Assembly (NCBI GenBank): GCA_035444285.1
Contig: DAOMOK010000003.1
Coordinates: forward strand, 1-64,000
Reading direction: 5' to 3'
Length of the DNA stretch: 64,000 nt
Source of the DNA: CAADGU01 sp035444285
GTDB taxonomy: Bacteria > Chloroflexota > Anaerolineae > Promineifilales > Promineifilaceae
Shown: positions 50,344 through 59,837 of the stretch, in pieces
How the letters are laid out: every line of letters begins with the position of its first letter
Numbering within the stretch: the first letter of the stretch is position 1
Translations under genes and position numbers: made by a program
The notes under the pieces: generated by a model
What the model was told of the DNA's origin: nothing
Database searches by the model: none
The model's input: only the letters and a program-made list of their open reading frames with translations

Positions 50344-51300
50344 CTAATTTCTGGTCTCTAATACTGAATCTCCTTTTGAGAACACCTTATTCTTCACTGT
50401 GCGCATAGTTATAGCGGCGATCTGGGCTGAGGCAATGGCAATGCCCCGAACGGGATCCGCAGCGACAGCCAGCCAAAACCGTTGACTAAAAATGGCCCGC
50501 CCGGGGTTCCGGAACTTGGCGATCTGGAACTGGGCATAAGCTCTTACCCGTCGCTCCACGCTGGTACCGGAAAGCTCTGGATGTCGCTTAAGGTATCCCT
50601 TGATGATCAGCACGGTAGAATGGATGGCGGCTTTACGAGGTGCGCCACCCCATGTCAAAGAATTCTCATGTCGCCGGTATAAAAACACCGGCTGCTGAGT
50701 ATCACAGAACTCCATTACTTCACTTACACGTAAGACAAAATCCCAATCCCCCTGTACAACAAGCCGCTCATCAAAGCCCCCTACTGCAATTGCCACTTTA
50801 TGGGGTATTAACATGGCTTGTATCATGCTGTGAAAATGGCCCATTGCGGTCTGAAAGTGAATACGACTGTGCAACCGGGAACGTATCATGCTCTGGGGTT
50901 GCAGATCCGCATCACAAACGATTGTAGAACCATAGGTAACAATATTATTCATGCCACGGGTGAGTTTTAACAGGAGTGAGGTGCTTTCTGGCAAGATCAC
51001 GTCGTCACTATCTAGAAAGCGAATAAATTCCCCACGGCAATGTTGTAATGCTACATTTCGGGCATGCCCGACGCCACGATGAGGAACACGGATCACACGG
51101 ACACGCCCGGCATCGCGAGAGGACAACCAGGCATCTGGTGGCAGATCCGAACCATCATCTACCAACACGACTTCAATTTCGCATCCGCTTTCGTGGAAGG
51201 CGCTGTCTATAGCTTCTGCCAACCACTTGGGCTGAGGGTTCCAGACTGGCAGAATAATACTCACCAGGGTAGGCGACCCCTGAGGTATACCGTTGCTCAT
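50344..51300 (-). CDS. GT2 family glycosyltransferase
   Basis: 318 aa. 'LVSIILPVWNPQPKWLAEAIDSA', 'VVLVDDGSDLPPDAW', metal site DSDD in RFLDSDDVIL and 'VVQGDWDFVLRV'. The start at 51300 (MSNGIPQ) makes an ATGA overlap with the sulfotransferase gene; an earlier start at 51321 is possible. Sugar specificity unknown. Confidence 0.9.
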   Translation of the reverse strand: MSNGIPQGSPTLVSIILPVWNPQPKWLAEAIDSAFHESGCEIEVVLVDDGSDLPPDAWLSSRDAGRVRVIRVPHRGVGHARNVALQHCRGEFIRFLDSDDVILPESTSLLLKLTRGMNNIVTYGSTIVCDADLQPQSMIRSRLHSRIHFQTAMGHFHSMIQAMLIPHKVAIAVGGFDERLVVQGDWDFVLRVSEVMEFCDTQQPVFLYRRHENSLTWGGAPRKAAIHSTVLIIKGYLKRHPELSGTSVERRVRAYAQFQIAKFRNPGRAIFSQRFWLAVAADPVRGIAIASAQIAAITMRTVKNKVFSKGDSVLETRN

Positions 51301-52262
51301 AGTTCGATCCTTGTCAGCCATTTCCCTGGCGTTACACCTGCAACTTTTCCGATTCGTGGCATAGGTAAATCATCATAGATTATGTCTAAGTTAAAAGCAG
51401 CGACTATTGCTAACACATCATCAATTTGGCTGTGTGTCAACTTGGTTTGCCATTGTGTGAGTTGGTTGGTTCCGGCTACGATGGCGCTGTGTTTCTTGCT
51501 GGTGGCTGAAGGTTTTTGGGCAGCTTGATACACTGACTCTTCATAGTCTGTAATGCCTATATTTTGAAATAAAGCTGGTATGGTTGTATCCGGTTGCGCG
51601 ATCAAATGCTCATAAAACACAATAGGCAATTCACCTGAAGCGAACTGCTGTAAGGGCACGATATTGCTGATGCACCATATGAGCGCATGTTTGGCGGCGT
51701 CGCTGGTGGCCTGCGCGATGATGTCCATCTTGTCGGCCAGGAAATCTTCCACCAACTGCGGTTGGTGCAAAAATGACTCGATGTCGCTGTCTGTTGCCCA
51801 TTGCAGTTGCAGACGGGATAACACTACAGCGCAGGGATGGCGCATAATGAACAGGAGCGGTGTTTGTGGAAAATGCAGTTGTATCCATTTGAGAAAAAGG
51901 TTAGCCCGTATCTCTTTAATCAGGCGGTAGTCAGGTCGTAGCGTTGCCACTTCGCGGTCTATCCAGGGATGGCGGATACGGCCGTGTAATACCGTGTTGC
52001 AGTAAGCCAAAAGTTCGGCATTGTCGGTAGACGGCCGTTGGTAATGAAAATAGTCAAACGCGCTAAACGCTTTCACTTTGTAAGGGTGAAATGGCTCAAA
52101 CATGATGCGGCAGGCAAGCTGCGAAGCGATAATCTCCGCCAGCCAGGTGGTGCCGCTGCGGGCCGCGCCGGCAACCACAATGCCGCGGCTGGCATCCCCA
52201 TTGGTGTCCCGGTATAAGTGGCTGACCAGCCGGTGAAATAAGCGATTGGGTAGATGTGACAT
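51297..52262 (-). CDS. Sulfotransferase family protein
   Basis: 321 aa. PAPS-binding motifs are visible: 5'-phosphosulfate loop GAARSGTTWLAEI near residues 31-43 and 3'-phosphate loop 'FIMRHPCAVVLSRL'. The Lys of the classic loop is replaced by Arg (ARSGT), as in many carbohydrate sulfotransferases. It likely sulfates a sugar of the surface glycan. No PAPS biosynthesis genes are in this window. Start ATG 52262 overlaps the upstream GT2 stop by one base. Confidence 0.86.
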   Translation of the reverse strand: MSHLPNRLFHRLVSHLYRDTNGDASRGIVVAGAARSGTTWLAEIIASQLACRIMFEPFHPYKVKAFSAFDYFHYQRPSTDNAELLAYCNTVLHGRIRHPWIDREVATLRPDYRLIKEIRANLFLKWIQLHFPQTPLLFIMRHPCAVVLSRLQLQWATDSDIESFLHQPQLVEDFLADKMDIIAQATSDAAKHALIWCISNIVPLQQFASGELPIVFYEHLIAQPDTTIPALFQNIGITDYEESVYQAAQKPSATSKKHSAIVAGTNQLTQWQTKLTHSQIDDVLAIVAAFNLDIIYDDLPMPRIGKVAGVTPGKWLTRIEL

Positions 52263-53185
52263 CACTCTTTTCGTCTCAGACCGGCGACGATGCCCGGCAA
52301 AAGGTTCAGGGTGTGGGCACGGCCGTTTGTCGCCAACTCTCTATCGCCGGAAGCAGCGCCACGCAGCCAACGCCAGGGGCTGCGCAGTAAAGCCCGAACC
52401 GTCTGCATCAGGATGAGTCGGTCGCCGTGCCGCAGGTGTGTGCCGTAAAAACCACCCTGGCTGCGGGCATAGTCGGCATAACGGGCTGCCCGCTGTGTGG
52501 CGTCACGCCAATGATAGTGCAGCAGCACGATGTTTGGGTCATACACAATGGGGATGCCCAGGCGCAGGGCGCGGTAGCCGTAGTCGCTGTCTTCGGCAGC
52601 TTGCAGACAGGGATGTTCATCGAAGAGGCCAATGCGCTGCACCAGGGCCATGGCCAGCCCAGCGTTGCCGCCAATGAAGGGATGTGCTTTGAGATGTGGC
52701 CGTTCATAGCGTTTTAGTTCGCGGGAGGTGACAACTGAGAAGGCCACTTCCTCATCGCCTGCCTGGTCAACACGCCCGCAGGCAATAGCCTCTGGCTCCT
52801 GACGCAGGCGATTGACCATTTTCTCCAGCCAATTGGCTGAAACGAAACAGTCATCGTCGGTGATGGCGACGAAGTGAGTTTGTACCTGCTCCAGGCTGCG
52901 ATTGATGCCGGCGGAACGGCCGTGCTGCCCGGAAGGAATATACAGCGTGGGTAGTCCAATGGCCTGCAATTGCCTCAGCCAGTTCGCCACCACGTCATTT
53001 TGCCCCTGATCCACCACAATCAACTGCCCTGGCCAGACCGACCCGTCGGCAATCCAGCGCAGGCAAGACTCCATGATCGGCCGCCCCAACGTGGGAATAA
53101 CGATGGACACGTCTGCCGCTATTGGCTTTAAGGGAATGGCCCCATCCAGTGTTTTTAGGGCTTCGTTTTGTGTCAGGATAGTCAT
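52262..53185 (-). CDS. GT2 family glycosyltransferase
   Basis: 307 aa. 'DVSIVIPTLGRPIMESCLRW', 'LIVVDQGQNDVV', metal site DDD in AITDDDCFV and 'AAEDSDYGYRALRLG' at the acceptor/base position. The C-terminal part is basic and may lie at the membrane. 41 bp downstream of the GT39 gene, from which it is separated by a palindrome. Confidence 0.9.
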   Translation of the reverse strand: MTILTQNEALKTLDGAIPLKPIAADVSIVIPTLGRPIMESCLRWIADGSVWPGQLIVVDQGQNDVVANWLRQLQAIGLPTLYIPSGQHGRSAGINRSLEQVQTHFVAITDDDCFVSANWLEKMVNRLRQEPEAIACGRVDQAGDEEVAFSVVTSRELKRYERPHLKAHPFIGGNAGLAMALVQRIGLFDEHPCLQAAEDSDYGYRALRLGIPIVYDPNIVLLHYHWRDATQRAARYADYARSQGGFYGTHLRHGDRLILMQTVRALLRSPWRWLRGAASGDRELATNGRAHTLNLLPGIVAGLRRKE

Positions 53186-53202
53186 TGTTGGAGGGGATTA
53201 GT

Positions 53203-53239
53203 GATTGGAGATTAGCGTTCCAATCTCTAATCTCCAATC
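53203..53239. repeat. 13-bp perfect hairpin overlapping a stop codon
   Basis: GATTGGAGATTAG (53203-53215) and its reverse complement (53227-53239). The right arm contains the stop codon of the upstream membrane glycosyltransferase gene (53227-53229). Units of AATCTC type are repeated. Confidence 0.75.
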
Positions 53240-54984
53240 TCAGATGTCAATAAGTAAATGTAATAATTAGAGTTACCTACCTGCTGCCAGCCGGTGGTAT
53301 CGGCGTGAGCAGGCACGTATTCAGCCACAATAGCCTGTGCCCCACTGCGGGCAAAGGCGCGCACTGCCTGGATTTGCATTTCGGGGTTGCCCCGCCAAAA
53401 ATCATTGGCGGCGTTATCGGGCAGTTCGGCCACAATTTTGACGTGGGCCAGCCTGGCCCAATAAGCATCGAAGCCATAGCCAATGATACCCACATGGTCG
53501 CCGGGTTGCAGCCCTAGTTCGTGCAGGGCAACGGCCGTTTCGCCCGGCCAGGTAGGTGGTGGTGCTTCTGCCGTGTTAACGGCCGGTACTGTGCGGCTGG
53601 TCACTTTGGCAAACCCTTCTAAATTGAAGGCGAAGATGTTCAACCACATCACGGCGAGGGCAATCAGGCTCAGAGCCGGGATCAAGCGACGATTGGTCGG
53701 TGAATCCGACAGCCGCCAATTTGCCAGCAAATCGCCCCAAAACAAAATAACAAATACACCCACATACCGCCCCTCTACCAGCACCGGTGCGTAGAGGGCA
53801 AAAGCGGCCAGCGCGATGAGGGTGAGGCCATACCGGCGCAGCAGGGAAAGGGGGGCAGACGGCCGTGCCCCAGCCAGCCACCACCCCAACAGTACGGCCG
53901 TGACCAACACTGCCTGCTGCCGGGCAAACAAGTCCAGATAAAACAACCCGCTTGCCAGTAGTAAACGAATCTGAGCGGCTACATTAAGTCGCGTTTGCGC
54001 CCCTTCATACCAGAAAACCGGGTCTGTGGCGACCGGGTATGTGCCGCCAATCGGGGTAGCAAATTCATATACCGGCGGGGTAGCCAACACCTGGCGCGTG
54101 GGATGCAGCGGCGTACCGTTCACCGGCGGGTCTTCTCCTTGCCAGTGGACAAACGGTAATCCTTGTACATATCGCAAATAGGTGATGGTACTGGCATCAC
54201 TAAAGGTGAATCGCCCTCTGGAAGCAGAAATGAGCGCTATCCAGGGGCCGCTGATAAGGAGAAAAACCAGCAAGCTGAGCAGAACTTTTGGCCAGGCGCG
54301 GCGCACATTCTCCAGACTGAACAAGGCTATGAACAGGAAAACAAAGGCCAACGGAAACATGATCGCTTTGCTCAGGTAGCCCAGGCCCAGCCAGACGCCC
54401 AACAGGGCAAAATGTCGCCATTGGTCTGCGCCACGTCGCAGACGCACCAGTTGCGCTGCTGCCAGGTAGACAAAACAGGCCATGAGCATATCGGGCGTGA
54501 CGGCCCAGATTTCGATGAGCGACAGCGACACCCAGATGAACAGAGTATAACCAATGGTCAGCCAGGCCCACTCTGGCAGAGAGAGACGATGGCTATTTTG
54601 CTGCTCGGTCTGCTGGTAAAGCCATAACTGCCGCCATAATTGCTCGAAGCAGAGCAGCGCGCTCACGTAGATGGCAAAATCTACCAGGTGAACGAGGGTG
54701 AATTCCCACGTCATGGCGGGATTGAACAGGCGCAAGGCCAGGCCGAGTATCCAGGCATAGAGGGGGCTCCAGACGGCGTTCACGGCCGTGCCCCAATCCC
54801 CACGCCAAAACGCATCGCCAATGTCCATGTAGACGATGCCGTCTGCGTTCATGGAGTAGGCAGAAATAGCCGCCCAGGTGTGCAGTGCCGCTAGTGCTAC
54901 AGCCAGGCTTCGGCCGGCGAGACGCACATTACTGGCGCGTAAGATTCGGCTAATGTGACCCGGTATCGGCTTCGCAATACTCAT
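53227..54984 (-). CDS. GT39-like integral membrane glycosyltransferase
   Basis: 585 aa, about 11-13 TM helices. After the first helix comes 'SAYSMNADGIVYMDIGDAFWRGDW', with acidic residues in the first extracytoplasmic loop as in GT-C enzymes, then 'WSPLYAWILGLALRLF'. A C-terminal soluble domain of about 110 residues follows the last helix. Its start overlaps the preceding GT39 gene by 35 bp; the next Met is at residue 45, too far in. No sugar can be assigned. Confidence 0.78.
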   Translation of the reverse strand: MSIAKPIPGHISRILRASNVRLAGRSLAVALAALHTWAAISAYSMNADGIVYMDIGDAFWRGDWGTAVNAVWSPLYAWILGLALRLFNPAMTWEFTLVHLVDFAIYVSALLCFEQLWRQLWLYQQTEQQNSHRLSLPEWAWLTIGYTLFIWVSLSLIEIWAVTPDMLMACFVYLAAAQLVRLRRGADQWRHFALLGVWLGLGYLSKAIMFPLAFVFLFIALFSLENVRRAWPKVLLSLLVFLLISGPWIALISASRGRFTFSDASTITYLRYVQGLPFVHWQGEDPPVNGTPLHPTRQVLATPPVYEFATPIGGTYPVATDPVFWYEGAQTRLNVAAQIRLLLASGLFYLDLFARQQAVLVTAVLLGWWLAGARPSAPLSLLRRYGLTLIALAAFALYAPVLVEGRYVGVFVILFWGDLLANWRLSDSPTNRRLIPALSLIALAVMWLNIFAFNLEGFAKVTSRTVPAVNTAEAPPPTWPGETAVALHELGLQPGDHVGIIGYGFDAYWARLAHVKIVAELPDNAANDFWRGNPEMQIQAVRAFARSGAQAIVAEYVPAHADTTGWQQVGNSNYYIYLLTSEIGD

Positions 54985-56494
54985 AAATCAAGTAACTTTC
55001 TGTTTGTGCCACCAGAGGGCATACCTGTAAATAGGCCGCCAAATCTTGATGATGTGTCGTATATTCCCTGAAATCGGTAATAATGAAGTAGTCAGGGGTA
55101 AAGGGGATGTTAGCCAAACGTTCGGTGACAGTTGCCCATTTCTCTTCTGTGCCCATATAGCGTATCTGGGTATCAGGACGAGGCCAATAGATGCCAGAGA
55201 GTAAACCAAAGTATTCTAACGGCCGTCCATAGAATGGAGACAAATAAACAAGTTGGGTGCTATGATTAATATGTGTTGCAATTTCGGCGGCTACTTCCGG
55301 AGATTCAAAATAAGGCGCCCAGCGTCCTCTATGAATTATTTGCCGTAATGATAGCAGCACAAATACAAGTACGATGCCGCTAATCCAGATGATACGCCAC
55401 CATGGTTGATCAAGCCTTTCGATATGCGCCCAAAGAAAAGCAATGAATGGTCCGGCAGAGAGGGCGATGGTCGGAATAAGTTGTAGATGGTAATAGCTAT
55501 GGGTCATGACATGATAGTTAAAAATCAGACCAAAAATAACATAACTACCCCACAGACTTGCTAAAAACCATCTCAAGCGTATCGAGCTGATCAAAGCCAA
55601 ACCCAATAAAGCAGCACCCGCAGCCAGGGGCGTTATGGTGTTAAGTGCTGAAAGCGTCCATCCTTTCCAGAATGCCTGGAGCCGAAGTAAATGTGGCTGA
55701 AAGGTGATTTCTGCCTGACCGTCCAGCGAGTTGGCAACTAATAAGCCGTAAACATAGTAGGCCAACCCTACCAATAAGGCCGTATAAAACAGCGCCAGGT
55801 GGGATCGTGGTCGGGATTCGCCCTGCAGATAGCGATAGACATACAAGGCTGTGAATGTGCTGAAGATGGCAAACAGGCAGAGTGGACGAACAACCAGGGT
55901 TAATCCAGAAGCCAGCATCACTCCTGTCAAATGGTGGCGAGTTGGTTCCTGGTCATAGCGCAATATAGTCCACAAACTGGCCAGGTAAAACATCATCATC
56001 AAGGTGTCTGGTTGGAAACTTTTGCTGGCAATAATGCCAATGGGCACAAACAGATAATAGGTGGTGAGGATAACGGCCGTAGCCACACCATACAAATCAC
56101 GCGCAATTTTCCAGAAGATAAAGCCGCCTATCAGCCAAAACAGAGTGGCATAGAAGCGTGGTATCCAGAGTTGTTCACCGCCGAAGAGACGATAGGTGAC
56201 GGCCGTTAATGACTCCAACACAGGCGGTTCCAACGACCACTCTGCATCTCGGCTGACCTGCGTCACCTCTCGCTGCCACGCCGGAATGTCTGAATTCAGG
56301 CTATAGTAAATATCTCTGGCAATAATGGCCGAACGAAATTCACGCACCGGCAGTAGGCCAACAAAGGGCTTTTGAATGTTGTATAACCTGATACCTCCAG
56401 CCACAAAGAACAGTAGGAACAGTAACAATGCCAACCAGGTATTACGCCAGACAAATAACGAGTTGGTGAATCGGGTATTTGCTCTTGCAATCAT
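54950..56494 (-). CDS. GT39/PMT-like integral membrane glycosyltransferase
   Basis: 514 aa, about 11-12 TM helices. 'GLLPVREFRSAIIARDIYYS' and 'EWSLEPPVLESLTAVTYRLFGGEQLWIPR' resemble ArnT/PMT-like enzymes, with acidic residues in the first loop, and 'SFQPDTLMMMFYLASLW' fits the family. The start at 56494 (MIARANT) is chosen since it follows the propeller gene's stop at 56497 closely; a longer frame overlaps that gene by 58 bp. It lies next to the second GT39-like gene in a row; both may act on the same polyprenyl-linked precursor. Confidence 0.84.
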   Translation of the reverse strand: MIARANTRFTNSLFVWRNTWLALLLFLLFFVAGGIRLYNIQKPFVGLLPVREFRSAIIARDIYYSLNSDIPAWQREVTQVSRDAEWSLEPPVLESLTAVTYRLFGGEQLWIPRFYATLFWLIGGFIFWKIARDLYGVATAVILTTYYLFVPIGIIASKSFQPDTLMMMFYLASLWTILRYDQEPTRHHLTGVMLASGLTLVVRPLCLFAIFSTFTALYVYRYLQGESRPRSHLALFYTALLVGLAYYVYGLLVANSLDGQAEITFQPHLLRLQAFWKGWTLSALNTITPLAAGAALLGLALISSIRLRWFLASLWGSYVIFGLIFNYHVMTHSYYHLQLIPTIALSAGPFIAFLWAHIERLDQPWWRIIWISGIVLVFVLLSLRQIIHRGRWAPYFESPEVAAEIATHINHSTQLVYLSPFYGRPLEYFGLLSGIYWPRPDTQIRYMGTEEKWATVTERLANIPFTPDYFIITDFREYTTHHQDLAAYLQVCPLVAQTESYLIYEYCEADTGSH

Positions 56495-56496
56495 GT

Positions 56497-57474
56497 TTAG
56501 TGGTTCAGACCAAAAACCAGGTATTTGCCATAGCCATCTACGGCTGCCAGCCAACGGTTTGGCCCAATCTGGAGCGGATCAAGCTGGTGCATCCCGTGCA
56601 TGTTCCAGCCTTTGCCACTGCCTGTTAAGATCGGTTCTTCCCTTACCAGCGTTTCCGCGTAAGTCGTGGGTGATATGCCGATAATTTCCAGGGCCATCAC
56701 CTGGTGTGTGCCCGCCGCCGGGTTCACGTCCATTGTGTATCGGTAAAGCCGGCCTTCATAGACCAAAACCCGGCCGCTTGGCCGCGCAATATGGTTATTT
56801 CCCTCGACAATGGGGCTTTCCGGGTGTTCCTGCCAGGGGCCTAACAAATCATCGGCATAATACAGGTGCAGGGTGTCATTACTGGTGGGGGCGGCAAACA
56901 ACCACCATCTGTCGTTGTAGTAAACAATCGAGTTGTCTACCCGTTCCACATTGTCCACCAGGGTGGTAACATACGTCCATTTGGTGGGGAACTCCTCCGC
57001 TTTATACAGACGAATGGAATTGGCCTCAAAACTTTCCGGTATCAAATAATACTCATCTTGCCACTTAAAAACGTAGGGGTAAGACAGGTGAAAAGGCTCA
57101 TCCAGAATGATCTGTTGATATTCCCATTTTCTGGCATTGCTGCTGGTAGCCACGGCCAGGTCGCCTTGTTTTGTGTTTTGGTTGTACACCTCAAAAAACA
57201 GATACCAGGTTCCTTCTTCCTGTACCAAGAAGGGGTCGGCTACAAATTTGGCGGGTACGTCGGTGACATCTTCGGCTGTTAACACCGGGCCTTTTTTGTT
57301 TTGAGAAGCAGGGAAATTGAAGGGAGAGTCTCCCTGATAAATGGCAATGGTCCAATCTTCCCGTTCTGCCACAAAGGGAACGCCGCGCTTGATGCCGACG
57401 ACAATGCCGCCAACTAAACCGATAAGTAAACACACTATCGCTATAAAACCTGTCAGTACGTAATACTTTTTCAT
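56497..57474 (-). CDS. Membrane-anchored GH43-like five-bladed propeller protein
   Basis: 325 aa. N-terminal TM (about 7-28), then a beta-propeller with 'FVADPFLVQEEGTWYLFFEVY', 'LSYPYVFKWQDEYYLIPES', 'VDNSIVYYNDRWWLFAAP' and 'NHIARPSGRVLVYEGRLYR'. This matches what I recall of the domain at the N-terminus of plant glucosamine inositolphosphorylceramide transferase (GINT1) and GH43/GH32-like furanosidases. In bacteria similar domains are, from memory, found in capsule loci beside or fused to formyltransferases; one is present 2.4 kb away. Catalytic function not proven. Stop and start overlap by 4 bp with the GT4 gene. Confidence 0.78.
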   Translation of the reverse strand: MKKYYVLTGFIAIVCLLIGLVGGIVVGIKRGVPFVAEREDWTIAIYQGDSPFNFPASQNKKGPVLTAEDVTDVPAKFVADPFLVQEEGTWYLFFEVYNQNTKQGDLAVATSSNARKWEYQQIILDEPFHLSYPYVFKWQDEYYLIPESFEANSIRLYKAEEFPTKWTYVTTLVDNVERVDNSIVYYNDRWWLFAAPTSNDTLHLYYADDLLGPWQEHPESPIVEGNNHIARPSGRVLVYEGRLYRYTMDVNPAAGTHQVMALEIIGISPTTYAETLVREEPILTGSGKGWNMHGMHQLDPLQIGPNRWLAAVDGYGKYLVFGLNH

Positions 57475-58712
57475 CTTAACTCTACCTGGCTGGTTTGTTC
57501 AGGCAACGGCCGTGTCGCCTCACAAAATAACTCCCTATACTGCCGGTTCACAATATCGGCCGTGTACCGTTCCTGAACCGTTTGCCAACCGGCCTGCCCC
57601 AATCGGGCCGCCAGACCAGCATCCGTCAGCAACCTGTCTAACGTGGCGTATAGCTGTTGAAAATCGCCCGGCTGCACCAGCAGCCCGTTCTGCTCATTTT
57701 TGATAATGGTGCTGATAGCTCCTACCGGCGTGGAAATGGCCGCTAACCGGCAGGTCATGGCCTCTATCAGCGAGGAGGGGAAAGCGTCATCTTCGGTCGG
57801 CAGCACAAAAATATCAGACGCCTGGAGGTAATCGGGCACATTTTGCACACTGCCGGTAAAGATAACGCTCTCTTGCAAACCGGTGGCGCTTACAAACTCC
57901 TGGAGGTCAGCCTCGCAGTTGTGAATATCCAGCCCGCCGGTTCCCACCAACAACAATTTGGCGTCCTGGTGTTGGCGCTGAATTTCTTGCCAGACTTTCA
58001 ACAAGAGCGGCAGCCCTTTGTAAGAAACAAGCCGGCCGGTGTAAATGACAAATTTGCCGTCAGGCGGCAAGCCCAATTCCCGGCGTAAATGGGCCTTTTG
58101 CTGGGCGTCAACCGGGAAGAAACGGCCGGTATCTACGCTGTTGGGGATCATGTGAATAACATCCGGCTGAATGCCGGCGTTTGCCATTTCTACGGCGGTT
58201 TCCCTGGTAATGGCGGTAAAAGCATCAGCGCGTTTGAGGATAGCATTGCGCCCTCGCAGAAACAGGGTGAAGGGTAGCGATGTGGGTGATAGACGGCGTT
58301 TACTCAGACCGGCCGTAAAAAACTCACCGGACATCTCGCCCTGGCTGTCAGCCTTGAGAACAACGGTTTTGCCCAGGAGTTTGCCGATGAGCACGGCCGT
58401 GACCCCCACAATGCGAAACCCCGACACAAATATCAGGTCATATTGGCGGCGCAATTGAATCAGGCGGGGCGCGCTGGAAAAAAGCAGCCCCCATTTTTTC
58501 AACTGCCCCCGGCCCACAGGCGGCAGTCGGTACACCGTTACCGCGCCAAAGTGTTCCACTTTCGGCAACGAGGCATCCGACCGCCGTGTGAGAATGATGA
58601 CGGCCGTGCCCTCAGCCGCCAACCCCTCCGCCAATAACCGCGCCTGCGTCTCCCCGCCGCCAACGACGGGATAATAAGTCTCGGTGAAAATGCAAACCTT
58701 TGGTGTGGTCAT
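57471..58712 (-). CDS. GT4 family glycosyltransferase
   Basis: 413 aa, GT-B fold. 'ETYYPVVGGGETQARLLAEGLA' at the N-terminus, 'VIHMIPNSVDTGRFFP', 'VIYTGRLVSYKGLPLLLKVW', 'VIFTGSVQNVPDYLQASDIFVLP' and 'DAFPSSLIEAMTC' as the EX7E-like motif, whose first acidic residue is Asp instead of Glu. Retaining transferase; sugar unknown. Encoded upstream of the propeller protein with ATGA overlap. Confidence 0.92.
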   Translation of the reverse strand: MTTPKVCIFTETYYPVVGGGETQARLLAEGLAAEGTAVIILTRRSDASLPKVEHFGAVTVYRLPPVGRGQLKKWGLLFSSAPRLIQLRRQYDLIFVSGFRIVGVTAVLIGKLLGKTVVLKADSQGEMSGEFFTAGLSKRRLSPTSLPFTLFLRGRNAILKRADAFTAITRETAVEMANAGIQPDVIHMIPNSVDTGRFFPVDAQQKAHLRRELGLPPDGKFVIYTGRLVSYKGLPLLLKVWQEIQRQHQDAKLLLVGTGGLDIHNCEADLQEFVSATGLQESVIFTGSVQNVPDYLQASDIFVLPTEDDAFPSSLIEAMTCRLAAISTPVGAISTIIKNEQNGLLVQPGDFQQLYATLDRLLTDAGLAARLGQAGWQTVQERYTADIVNRQYRELFCEATRPLPEQTSQVELR

Positions 58713-58720
58713 GTTAGTGA

Positions 58721-58763
58721 GAGATTGGCGATTAGAAATGGTAAATCTCTAATCGCCAATCTC
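58721..58763. repeat. 16-bp perfect hairpin next to a stop codon
   Basis: GAGATTGGCGATTAGA (58721-58736) and its exact reverse complement (58748-58763), followed by more AATCTC-type units to about 58779. The region covers the stop codon and last codons of the DUF2304 gene and most of the 50-bp gap to the GT4 gene. Confidence 0.8.
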
Positions 58764-59116
58764 TAATCTCCAATCTCATTTTCCTGCGCCAACAACTCCC
58801 GCAACGCCAACGCCTGAATCAACGCCGTTTGCCGCGCCGAAAGGGTGGAAAGCTGCATACTGAAGAAAATCAGCACCAGGAAGATAAAAACAAACCCCAA
58901 CAAGCTCAATGCCGAAGCCGGGTAGATGGCGCCCATTATCTTGGGCAACAGGGTTAATACCGGCGGTATGGACACCATCAGCATTAAGCCAATGACTGCC
59001 AGAAACCAGATGGTAGCGTAGGCAATATGCAATCGCTTGGTTCGTACCAGATTGAGGATGAGAATAATTAGCCCTAGCCCCAGTATGTCAATAAAAATGA
59101 TCCCCTGTACGCTCAT
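58763..59116 (-). CDS. DUF2304 membrane protein
   Basis: 117 aa, three TM helices (about 5-23, 33-52, 66-88), then an amphipathic tail 'MQLSTLSARQTALIQALALRELLAQ'. DUF2304 proteins are commonly encoded next to DPM-like GT2 enzymes, exactly as here (4-bp overlap with the GT2 gene). They may hold the transferase at the membrane; the function is not established. Confidence 0.88.
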   Translation of the reverse strand: MSVQGIIFIDILGLGLIILILNLVRTKRLHIAYATIWFLAVIGLMLMVSIPPVLTLLPKIMGAIYPASALSLLGFVFIFLVLIFFSMQLSTLSARQTALIQALALRELLAQENEIGD

Positions 59117-59826
59117 CTTGCTCTCCTTATTAGATAGGCATCCATGATGGCGACCAGCGTCAACAATATCGTTTTGATGGGATATTGAAATACGCTGGCA
59201 ATGGAATGCATGGAACGGCCGTGTGTGCGCTCGTGCACCTTCACCGGCGTCTCCACAATCTTGAAATTCGATAGCTTTAACTGCACGATTGACTCAATGT
59301 GAAAATCCATAAACGAGCCGTTGACAAGGGACTGGCAGGCCGCCGCCCGGATCGCCTTAAAACCGGATGACGTATCATAAATGCGCTGCCTCAATAAAAT
59401 CTGCGTCAGATAAGAAAAGAGCAGTTGCCCCAACCGGCGGTCAATGGGCGTGTCATATACGCGCCCGTCACAGAAACGGGAGCCAATGACCATATCCGCG
59501 CCGCTTTCCTGCAAAGCGGCAACCAATCGCGGCACATCTTTGGGCTGATGCTGTCCATCGGCATCCATAGACACAATAATGTCGTATCCCTTGATCAGCG
59601 CATATTTCAGTCCGGTTTGTAACGCCTGCCCGTAACCCAGGTTGCAGACAAGCTGAAGCTGTTTCTCACCCAATTCGGTAATCACCGCGCCGGTGGCATC
59701 GCTGGAGCAATCGTTCACGATCACGCGGTCAAATGTGGGCGCTATCCGACGCAGCTCTTGGATAACGGCCGTAATCGTATGCTCTTCATTGTGCGCCGGG
59801 ATAACAATAATAACGCGCTGTTCCAT
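59113..59826 (-). CDS. DPM-like GT2 glycosyltransferase (polyprenyl-phosphate sugar synthase type)
   Basis: 237 aa. 'VIIVIPAHNEEHTITAVIQEL', 'VIVNDCSSDATG', metal motif DADGQHQP and 'DTSSGFKAIRA', as in dolichyl/polyprenyl-phosphate hexosyltransferases. It would load sugar onto a lipid phosphate for use by the GT39-like enzymes of the cluster. ATG 59826 chosen; TTG at 59841 is the alternative. Paired with DUF2304 downstream. Confidence 0.88.
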   Translation of the reverse strand: MEQRVIIVIPAHNEEHTITAVIQELRRIAPTFDRVIVNDCSSDATGAVITELGEKQLQLVCNLGYGQALQTGLKYALIKGYDIIVSMDADGQHQPKDVPRLVAALQESGADMVIGSRFCDGRVYDTPIDRRLGQLLFSYLTQILLRQRIYDTSSGFKAIRAAACQSLVNGSFMDFHIESIVQLKLSNFKIVETPVKVHERTHGRSMHSIASVFQYPIKTILLTLVAIMDAYLIRRAR

Positions 59827-59837
59827 ATCTCGGTTTC

